In this document: positions 52,801 to 61,700 of the stretch, one piece after another | Layout: every line of letters starts with the position of its first letter | Numbering within the stretch: the first letter of the stretch is position 1 | Assembly: GCF_001467585.1 (NCBI RefSeq) | Contig: NZ_LNXY01000004.1 | Span: 1-64,000 of the forward strand | DNA: 64,000 nucleotides | Direction: 5' to 3' | DNA from: Legionella drozanskii LLAP-1 | GTDB taxonomy: Bacteria; Pseudomonadota; Gammaproteobacteria; Legionellales; Legionellaceae | The notes under the pieces: model-generated | What the model was told of the DNA's origin: nothing | What the model saw: only the letters and a program-made list of their open reading frames with translations | The model's database searches: none | Position numbers and translations under genes: made by a program

Positions 52801-54690
52801 TCAGAATACTCCTGAATAACCAGGTAAATCAATTTTAATTCTGGTTCCCCAAGTTAATCTTAATGCATTAATGATCGCAACAATATCAATTATCTCCTGA
52901 AGAATTGCTCCACTCACTGGGTTAATAAATCCTGCTGCGGCAAACCCCATACCGATAAGACTAAACATCATACCGCCAAGAGCACTTTGTAACACAATTC
53001 TACGTGTATTTAAGCTAAGATGGATTAATTCATCAACTTTATTGAGCGTGTTTTCCATGATAACAGCACCGGCTGCTTCGGCGGTTATATTACTGAATTG
53101 TCCGAAAGCAATGCCTACGGTTGCTGCAGTCAATGCTGGAGCATCATTGATTCCATCGCCCATAAAGACAGTTGGCCCCTTCTTTGTTTCATGACGAACA
53201 ATTGCTAATTTTTGCTCAGGACTTTGTGAAGCATGGATTTCTGTCAAGTTTAATAGAGTACCCATATATTTAACTTCGGATTCTCTATCCCCTGAAACCA
53301 ACATAATTTTATTAAATTGATGGTATGGCGTCAGATGACTAATAAATGATTTACTTTCTGCTCGCGGAGCGTCATGAAAATGGAACGAAGCGGCGTATTC
53401 GTTATCCAACAAAATGATACATTCCAATCCCGGTGATACAGGTGGAAGTAAAGATGCATATTGAGGCATCGTTTCTAATAATTTTTTCCGACTGGTAATG
53501 TAAATTGTGTGTTTATTTATGATGCCATGCAAGCCCTGACCGGGCTTTTCAGATACATTAGAGGATTTAAGAAATTTTATATTACGTTCTTCTGCAGCTT
53601 TTAAAACAGCGTTTGAAAGAGGATGTTTTGAATAGCGTTCGATACTGGCAACATATTGTAAAACTTGCTTAATCTTATAATTGGGGGTTGTAATAATTTC
53701 TGTTAAAGCGGGTTTACCGTAGGTAAGAGTTCCAGTTTTATCAAAAATGGCGGTTTTACAGGTAGGCAATTTCTCCAAAACCGTTGGATCCTTGATAATA
53801 ATAGCTTGTTTTGCTGCTCTGGAAATAGCGCTGATTAAAGCAATCGGAATCGCTATTAATAAAGGACAGGGTGTCGCAATAACTAACACAGAAAGAAATC
53901 GGATGGCATCTCCGGTGAAATACCAAGTGGCGAATGCAAATACGAGAGCAATTGGTGCAAAAACCGCTCCAATTTGGTCGCCTAAACGTCTTATTGATGG
54001 ACGTTTTTGTTCTGCTTCTTCTAATACTTTTACTATTGCAGAATAACGAGAATCAGAGGCCAGTTTATCTGCTTTTACAATTAATACTGATTCTGAATTA
54101 ATAGCACCAGATAAGACAGAAGTCCCTGGTGTTTTAGATATTTGATAAGGTTCACCTGTTAGATAGGACTCATCCATAGAGCCATGTCCTTCAATTACAG
54201 TACCATCTACAGGACATGCCTCATGTGGATAAATAACTATTTCATCATTAACATGAATGTTTTGTATTTCAATATCTTCAATAAGTCCATTGACTTTTCG
54301 ATGCACTATTGAAGGCATACGTGCAGCAAGGGCTAGCAAAACGGATGATGCTTTACGTTTCGCATAAGACTCTAATGTTTGACCACCTGCGAGCATTAGA
54401 ACGATTAATGTAGCAGCTAAGTATTGATGCAATAGAATACCGGTTAGTAATGCAATTGCTGCTAATAAGTCTGCTCCTAAATTGCCTTTAAAAAACTTAA
54501 ATATTATGAGCAAAAACAAGGGTATCCCACCGATTATTAGAGGGAATAATAATGGAATAACTGGAAATGATATATTAAATAGACGCATGAGAAGGTGTAT
54601 GCTAATCGCAATTAATGATAATATTGCGATATATAATTGCCATCTGGTATTTTGTGAAATAAGAGTTAGTCTCATAAAATATAATTCCAT
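52801..54690 (-). CDS. P1B-type heavy-metal ATPase without N-terminal metal-binding domain
   Basis: The 629-aa P-type ATPase should export a transition metal from the cytoplasm. All catalytic motifs are present: TGEP (178-181), the phosphorylated Asp317 in FDKTGTLTYGKP, the HP motif YSKHPLSNAV and the hinge GDGINDAPALTAA. It has about eight membrane helices. The metal-site motif reads TPCP (273-276) in place of the common CPC, and there is no HMA domain, so the metal is uncertain. MRLTLIS at residue 6 is an alternative start. A decayed Tn3-type transposase lies at its 3' end and a UspA gene 230 bp upstream, suggesting acquired cargo. Confidence 0.88.
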   Translation of the reverse strand: MELYFMRLTLISQNTRWQLYIAILSLIAISIHLLMRLFNISFPVIPLLFPLIIGGIPLFLLIIFKFFKGNLGADLLAAIALLTGILLHQYLAATLIVLMLAGGQTLESYAKRKASSVLLALAARMPSIVHRKVNGLIEDIEIQNIHVNDEIVIYPHEACPVDGTVIEGHGSMDESYLTGEPYQISKTPGTSVLSGAINSESVLIVKADKLASDSRYSAIVKVLEEAEQKRPSIRRLGDQIGAVFAPIALVFAFATWYFTGDAIRFLSVLVIATPCPLLIAIPIALISAISRAAKQAIIIKDPTVLEKLPTCKTAIFDKTGTLTYGKPALTEIITTPNYKIKQVLQYVASIERYSKHPLSNAVLKAAEERNIKFLKSSNVSEKPGQGLHGIINKHTIYITSRKKLLETMPQYASLLPPVSPGLECIILLDNEYAASFHFHDAPRAESKSFISHLTPYHQFNKIMLVSGDRESEVKYMGTLLNLTEIHASQSPEQKLAIVRHETKKGPTVFMGDGINDAPALTAATVGIAFGQFSNITAEAAGAVIMENTLNKVDELIHLSLNTRRIVLQSALGGMMFSLIGMGFAAAGFINPVSGAILQEIIDIVAIINALRLTWGTRIKIDLPGYSGVF

Positions 54691-54918
54691 CGATATCCAT
54701 CTTTAGATCTTCTTCATCTTCCTATTTTGTCTCACAGTTCCTGATTCTTCATGCTTAGCTCCAGGAGCATGTATTGCTGCCTCTAATAATTTATTAATGA
54801 GATTTAACAATCTTTTTGAGATAATCACGAACTACATGGCGATTGTAGATTTTTATTGGTTTTTTCTTTTAAAAAATACTTTTTCATAACATATTATTTA
54901 ATAATATCAAACAGTACT

Positions 54919-55371
54919 TCATGCCTCGGGACCACGGACAAGAAGAACTGGAATCGGTGCAATTCGAATGGTATTTTCAGCTACACTACCTAAAAAGAGA
55001 CGATTAAAACCACGTCTGCCATGAGTCCCTATAACCAATAAATCAGCTGACCACTCCTTTGCGGCTTCAATGATTATTTCAGCAACTCTTCCCTGTAGTG
55101 GTTTTAATTCAATCAGAGAGGTTTCCACTTTTAAGGATGTTTGGCTTGATATTTTTTTTTCTGCATCATCTAAAATCTGTTTTCCTTCTTCTTTCAATGC
55201 GTTAATTAATAAAAAAGTATCAAAGCTTGGCCCGATATAGGCAACATTTTCATCAACTACGTGGATTATTCGTAAATGAACATTTTGGTCTTTAGTTAGT
55301 TTAATTATTTCTTCTACTGCAGCATTTGATACATTACTACCATCAATTGCCAACATAATTTTTTTATACAT
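54919..55371 (-). CDS. Universal stress protein, UspA family
   Basis: The 150-aa protein starts MYKKIMLAIDGSNVSNAAVE and ends with the ATP-binding type signature LLVIGTHGRRGFNRLFLGSV followed by AENTIRIAPIPVLLVRG. It has the G-2x-G-9x-G(S/T) pattern of nucleotide-binding UspA proteins. It would help survival under stress. An exact CTATACTTAA element upstream suggests stationary-phase control. It lies on the same strand as the metal ATPase, 228 bp before it. Confidence 0.93.
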   Translation of the reverse strand: MYKKIMLAIDGSNVSNAAVEEIIKLTKDQNVHLRIIHVVDENVAYIGPSFDTFLLINALKEEGKQILDDAEKKISSQTSLKVETSLIELKPLQGRVAEIIIEAAKEWSADLLVIGTHGRRGFNRLFLGSVAENTIRIAPIPVLLVRGPEA

Positions 55372-55414
55372 TCTAATGACTCTCTGCTTAAACAGTTTGT
55401 TATAACCTAACGCG

Positions 55415-55424
55415 TTAAGTATAG
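55415..55424 (-). promoter_or_regulatory. sigmaS-like -10 element
   Basis: CTATACTTAA on the minus strand (in context TCTATACTTAACG) lies 43 bases before the UspA start codon. It is the third exact copy of this 10-mer in the window; the others precede the two small membrane protein genes at 39.5 and 40.5 kb. Confidence 0.55.
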
Positions 55425-55626
55425 ACCATAGAATATACTAGTTATTCCAAATGGGATTAACGAGAGGGTGCTGTCTTGTAAATCCATTAAAAATCAATGA
55501 CTTATAATAATTGGATCTCACTTTAGAGTAATGCAGATTTCAGTGGAAAAATACGAAAAAGAATGTTTGAAAGAGATCTGTCACTTCGATATAACAACCT
55601 ATGTAGCAACTTAAATAACCTGTGTT

Positions 55627-57440
55627 TTACAATCCCTTGCTGAAGTCTCTGTCATCTTTATCATCTATCTGTACGTCCACTATTAAACTTTGGAAACGTT
55701 CTGCAAAACTTTTAGTTTGAAATTCAAAGACTCCTTTTTGCTCATTAAAAATTGTCGTCGCTTGCTCATATTTTTCGCTTGTTAATTCAGATGTTTCATT
55801 GACTATTTCCCAAGCACGGTTTTTAATTTCGTAAGTTATTGTTTTCCATGTCACGGTAGGGCCAAAACCATCAAACATCATCTTATCTTCACGTAGAAAA
55901 CCAAATTGAGAATCGTCCTTAAGCACGGTTAACAAAGCCTCTAAATCAGCAAGAGTTTCTCTTGTATTTACATAGTCAGCAATCAATCGACTTACTTGTG
56001 CCCGACGTACTCTAAGTTCGGAATCAGAATACTGTTCAATATCCTGGAGTAGGGAATCAAGATTATATTCTTTGGGAGGGATGTTGGGAAAATCAAGCAT
56101 CACACAAAAATCAATAAGGTCAATATCATTTCTAGCTTTAAAAGGTAAGTTCATTCTGTCGCACATGTGTTGATTTTGTTTTGCCTTCGCGAGGCGTTGT
56201 ATATCATCTAAGCCAGCCAACACCAGTAAACGTAATTGTTGTTCACGGCCTTTTTCAATATTTTCGCCTTCATCGTAAGGCGCTCGTTGGTAGCGTTTAA
56301 AATCAGGATGAGTCATGAGGGTTGTAAAACCTGAATCTAATCTTTTGATGGTAAAAGTATAGAGCTGTCTTAGTAAATCAAAACTAAACCGTTCATTTTC
56401 AGCTCTGCAATCAGAAAGTATTGAATCAAATTGGGCATAATCGTAATGGGTTGCGACAAAAACAAGAATATAAAGATATTGTAATTTATTATCTGCTAAG
56501 CTCTGATACTCTGGACTTGATAAAAGATCCAGTAAGCTGTCGCATTCACGAAGCCAATCATAGGGAATATCATCTTGAATACTGCTAAAAAGGAGGTCTT
56601 TCCCCTCATCAAATATTTGTTGTTCTCGTGGATAAGCGTTATTTTTATGGTATTCGCTAAACTGTTGCGTCGTTTGGTAGTGTAGAGCATCATTTTCTAC
56701 TTTTAAAAATTCAAAGGGAAATTTAAGTTCAGGTTTATCAGCAGTCTTTTGTATAATAAAGCTGTTTATTTGGTTATTTTCGTTCCGTCCTATAACCAAA
56801 TAGCCCTGCTCCTGCAAGAAAGGGATTAGGCTTTCTAAGTAATCCTCACATCCAGGAACCTTAAAACTATCGATGCATAGGGTTCCATTAACAGCGAGTG
56901 TTTGGTAAGCCTCAGTAATTGCACCAAGTGGATCAACGAAGTGTTTATAAGTTTGTCTTGAAACAATAAGGTTGAACTGGTTTTTTCGTAGATTTCAGCT
57001 AAACATTCTGCATTTTTAAATTGATGATATTCATCTGCCTGACGCAAGCTTGCTTTACGATACATGTCATTTGCTGCAAGACCATAAATTACTACACGAT
57101 CACCAAACCTCTTTTTATTCTGCCGTTCAAACATAAAATTACCCGCACCTACATCTAATACTTTGACAGGAGATTGTTCCTTAATCTTTTTTTTAATAAT
57201 ATGAGAAGCACTTATTACAAGCCCCTCTGATTGAAAGCTATAGTTAGGGGCGCCAGTCTGCCAATAGAGATCTTCTGTGGCTGAGGCGATTGTTTGAAAT
57301 TCTTTATCAATTAACGGATTAGCTTCTTTTGGTCTTACATAATATGGAGCTATTTCTGCGGGAACTGTATCGCGCTTAATCTTATCAGATTCATTTTCTT
57401 TATTACCAAATAATGAAAATCGGTCCGTAGGTTTTTTCAT
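55627..57440 (-). pseudogene. SAM-dependent methyltransferase gene split by a one-base frameshift
   Basis: Two frames form one protein of about 604 aa. The upstream frame (57440 to 56835) starts MKKPTDRFSLFGNKENESDK and holds motif I, PVKVLDVGAGNFMFE. It runs into nonsense after IYEKTSS. Adding one A to the A6 run (complement of 56981-56986) restores IYEKNQFNLIVSRQTYKHFV, DPLGAITEAYQTLAVNGTL and SLIPFLQEQGYLVIG, which joins the downstream frame (56817 to 55627) without a stop. NLIVSR is the expected DLIVS-type motif of class I methyltransferases. The C-terminal 380 residues are helical and unrecognised. A TATAAT (minus, 57469-57474) lies upstream. It may be a true pseudogene, a slippage switch or a sequencing error. 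Confidence 0.7.
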
Positions 57441-57579
57441 TCAATTTATCCACAAATATACTAGATATATTATAGTAAACGATAACATTTCTGCTTAATA
57501 CGCTTGAGGTTTGGCCGGGATCCTGGTGTATCGACTCGTTTTTATTAAAAGCAGGGAAAGAAAAAAGTATGGACTTTCA

Positions 57580-57957
57580 TCACGGTTAAGTGAACTCATT
57601 GGGTCCGACCAAAGACTCATAGAAATCATTCGGAATGCCAGTGCCACATTGATTCAGCATTCGGTGAAAAAGAGCTATTGATAATTGTACATGACAATAT
57701 ATGGCCCGCCTTAGAATGATTATTAACAAAGCTGATCCAACATTAATACATTGGCAACATCCTGAAAAATTAAAGGTTTTGAACACGATCTTGAAGAGTT
57801 AAAAAAATATTTTGCATCTGAATATAAATCCAAGGAAAAGCGGAATCAGATGGAACACCTGCCAATAACAGCAACTGCACATTTTTCTAAAGAATGGGCT
57901 TCTTTGGAAGTCTGAGCAGGCCAAAGAGAGATTTTATTCTTCAAATAGTATTGATAC
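57580..57957 (+). pseudogene. Degenerate coding sequence, family unknown
   Basis: Several short plus-strand frames look like pieces of one decayed gene: SELIGSDQRLIEIIRNASAT, then LRMIINKADPTLIHWQHPEK, then EELKKYFASEYKSKEKRNQM with PITATAHFSKEWASLEV. They are separated by stops and shifts within 380 bp. I do not recognise the family. The rest of 57,441-57,966 shows nothing else. Confidence 0.3.
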
Positions 57958-57966
57958 ACATGTTTC

Positions 57967-58356
57967 TCATTTATATCCTGTTGTTTGGTTTTTTTTAGAA
58001 CAGGATGATTGGCCAATGACTGTTTGGTTTAAGTAAGCCCAATCTGAGGTCATAGTGTCGTTTTTACTAACTTCCATACTGGCTATTCCAGTTTCTTGTA
58101 TATTTTTGGGATTTACAAAAACGAAAACGAAATGGTGTTTCGCTTTGTTATAAATTCCTGTGCCAATCGAAGATACATTATCGCTGTAGGAACTTTTAAC
58201 AGAATAAGTTTGTCCAGTTTTTTTAATTGTCATGATACCTTTATAAATCACTCCCGGGTGTTCTTTATCGGTACCCGAGCAGTTAAATGTGCCTTCTATG
58301 GAAGCGTCAGCATTTAGACTTAACATGAAAGCGGCAATTATAAGATAATTTTTCAT
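57967..58356 (-). CDS. Small secreted protein of unknown function
   Basis: The ATG at 58356 gives 129 aa with a signal peptide (MKNYLIIAAFMLSLNADA). The mature part is beta-rich, with GTFNCSGTDKEHPGVIYKG near its start and GQSSCSKKNQ near its end, so its two cysteines may pair. The frame is open to 58428, but the extra 24 residues would disrupt the signal peptide. No family is recognised. It is probably periplasmic. It is divergent from the peptide synthetase gene. Confidence 0.65.
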   Translation of the reverse strand: MKNYLIIAAFMLSLNADASIEGTFNCSGTDKEHPGVIYKGIMTIKKTGQTYSVKSSYSDNVSSIGTGIYNKAKHHFVFVFVNPKNIQETGIASMEVSKNDTMTSDWAYLNQTVIGQSSCSKKNQTTGYK

Positions 58357-58606
58357 GACTTTTCTCTTTAATGATAGGAGTGTTTTGTATGTGCACAGAT
58401 TAACAAAAATTAGCAAAACACAAAACAATTAATTATCAGAGATAAAGAAAATAATATAATCCTCACATTAGCCATATTTTTTTTTAAAAAATCAATTAAG
58501 TTAGATCGTTATCTTAAAATTCAGATCAATATTTCTTTGAATTTCTATCCCCAATCACTTCACTTTGGTTGCTCTTGTCTAAAAAATAGCTAGTCAAAAT
58601 AAGATA

Positions 58607-58635
58607 TTGACATCCCTCTTATTCGATCATTAAAT
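58607..58635 (+). promoter_or_regulatory. Probable sigma70 promoter of the NRPS gene
   Basis: TTGACA (58607-58612, a perfect -35) is followed after 17 bases by TTAAAT (58630-58635). The synthetase start lies about 86 bases beyond. The leader contains no obvious structure, and GAGGG lies close before the ATG at 58722. Confidence 0.6.
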
Positions 58636-58721
58636 ACCCATGCAAAATAAATTAAAGGCATATGTGCGGCTAAGTCGTGTAACTTACGATTTTTCCGATT
58701 AAGCAATGGTTGAGGGATCAT

Positions 58722-61700
58722 ATGGAAAATAAATACTCTAATACCTTAGTTGATATCCTCAATCAGAGGTCCGTGAACAACCCAGAGCAAATAGTTTACT
58801 CATTTCTCGGAACCGATACCCATACTTCTCTTTCCTATAGAAATTTAGCTAATAATTCAATCGGTATAGCGACACAATTAGTAGAATGCGCCGGTGCTGA
58901 AACACGCGTCATTCTTCTTTACCCATCTGGTCTTGATTTTATAAGTGCTTTATTTGCCTGTTTTTACGCAAAAATGATTGCTGTTCCGGTTTATTCACAC
59001 AACCTGAATATTGAAAAACTTCTTCCCCGTTTAGTATCAGTAGTGCAAGACACTGATGCGAGAGTGATACTCACTACTTCTGCGATAGTGCAGGACAGAC
59101 AAAGATTAATTGAACTTGCTCCTTGTTTGCGACAGGTAACCTTTATTGCTACCAATGAAATTAACCTAAGACATAATGAGGATTGGCAGCACCAGGAAAT
59201 TGATCCGCGGTCCGTTGCCTTTCTTCAATATTCATCAGGTTCAACGGGCTCTCCTAAGGGCGTTATGGTAACGCATAAAAATCTCATGAGTAATGTGAAA
59301 ATTATTCAAAAGTCTTTTGGTCTTGTTCCTCATCAGGGCGTAGTATCTTGGCTGCCACATTACCATGATATGGGACTTATTGGTAATATTCTTGGCGGTA
59401 TGTACAGTCAAACTCCGTTGCATATGTTCTCTCCCATTGATTTTGTAAGAAAGCCATTACGTTGGTTGCAGCTCATTTCTTCTACACAATCTGTAGTTAG
59501 TGGTGGTCCTAATTTTGCCTATGAATTGTGTAATCAGCACATCAAAGCACATCAATGCGAACAACTGGATTTGAGTTGTTGGGAAGTTGCATATAATGGC
59601 GCAGAGATGGTGCGTGAAAGTACTCTCAAACGTTTTAATACTTTATTTGCTCCTTATGGATTTAAAGCTAAATCCTTCCATCCTTGTTACGGTCTTGCGG
59701 AAGCTACCTTGATGGTGGCCAGTTCTGATAAAAATGAGATTCATCGAGAACTAATTTTAGATCGAAAATCCTTATGCGACGGAGCTGTCAAGGAAATAGA
59801 ACTTTCTATGGCTGCTATGGTTGTGGTAAGTAGTGGTCGTATTCAAGAAGGACAGAAGGTTGTTATTGTTGATCCCGAAAGCAAACTGGCTTGTGAATCA
59901 CGAACGGTAGGTGAAATATGGATTAATGGTCCTTCAGTATGCAAAGGTTATTGGAACAAAGTTGAGGCAACCGAATTTACGTTTGGAGCTCGACTCAAGG
60001 GACAGGAAGACGCTTTTTTACGCACTGGTGATATGGGCTTTTTGGATGAGGATGGCTGGTTGTATGTAACAGGTCGTCTAAAAGATTTGATCATCATCAG
60101 AGGTCAAAATCATTCTCCTGAAGATATCGAAACGACAGTTATTGAAAGTCATCCATCAATAAATCGCAGTCGAGCCATTGCATTTAGTCTGGAGGAGGGC
60201 GCTCAGGAGCATCTGGCGGTATTAATAACTCAGCCAAAAAATGATGTTGGGGATGGCGTGGAAATTTTAGATGCCATTTACAAACAAGTGGCTGAAAAAC
60301 ATGATCTTAGCATCAAAGAATTACGCTTTATAAAGCGGGATAGTATTCCTTTGACCTCTAGTGGAAAGATTCGGCGCGCGGAATGCAAACGACTCTTTAA
60401 TGAGGGGCAGTTTCAGTTTATCGATGTAACAAAAAAGCAAGAACCAAAACCCATACTTGGTGCTATATCTCTTCAAAATCAATCGACTGACACTCGTTTC
60501 GCTATCATATTAGGTAGTCTACAAAAAATGATGTCACAAGAGTTGGCTATGCCCCTGGAGCAAATTAATATACTTGCCCCATTGAACCTAATTGCGTTGG
60601 ATAGCTTGTCAAAGGTTCGTATTCAACATGGTATACAAGAACTTACAGGGACTGAAATAGAGCCAGCGCTTCTTTTAAGTGATACTAATTTAATTGGATT
60701 AGCAAGGATAATTGCTGACGAGATGGAAGTAGCCCCCACGCTAAATGCCAACTCACAAGCAGGGGAGCAAAAACACTATCGATTATCCCAAGGTCAGTAC
60801 TCTCTATTTTTTATGAATAAGCTGATTTCAGACAGCCCAGCTTATATTATATCGCGGGCTGTGACAGTGAAAAGTCCTCTCGTTCCGCAGGCCTTGGAGC
60901 AGGCATTTAAAAACCTGGTTAAGCGACATGTTTCCCTGCGCACTCGATTTATTGAACAGGATGATAAGCCCATCCAATCAGTGCTTAGTATCGAAGAATG
61001 TCCGATTAACCTTGTTTTTGTTGATGCGAGTAATTGGTCCGAATTAGAGCTTAAAGAGCAACTTGCGTATCAAGCGAATCAATGTATTGATTTAAGTTCA
61101 GGGATAATGGCCAGATTATCAGTTTTTAAGACTGGACAGGAACATGTGTTGCTGTTTAGCGTGCATCATATTGTTTCCGATCTTTCATCACTGACAATAA
61201 TGGTAGCTGAACTGTGTGAGTTTTATTCTGCAGCCATTACTGGACAAGATCCCTCTTTGCCTTCTATTCAGGTTTATCCTAGTGATTACGTTCTCTATGA
61301 GGAGCAGTTATTAGGCTCTGAAAAGGCTGAGCGGATGCGTAGCTATTGGCAACAAGAATTATATGGTCATGATGAACCGCTTGAGCTTCCAACCGATAAA
61401 TATCGTCCAGCGATCAAAAGCTATAAAGGTTCCACCAGCTCATTTATTATCCCGCAAGCCTTAACTCAAAAAATGCAACAATTCGCTGCTAACAAAGGAG
61501 TTACCCCCTACGTGGTTTTGGTTTCCGTGTATTTTATTTTGTTACATCGGTACACAGGAAAAACCAATGTTATAGTTGGCACGCCAATGGCTAATCGTAT
61601 GGATGCCAAGTTTGCCAGGTTAGTATCTTATTTAGTAAATCCAGTGCCTTTGCGTGCTGATTTTTCTCAGCAATTAAGCTTTGATGATATTATTGAACAG

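Noticed and set aside
58640-58702. Possible 20-aa leader peptide before the NRPS gene
   Set aside because: It has no ribosome-binding site, and its ATG lies about at the predicted transcription start.
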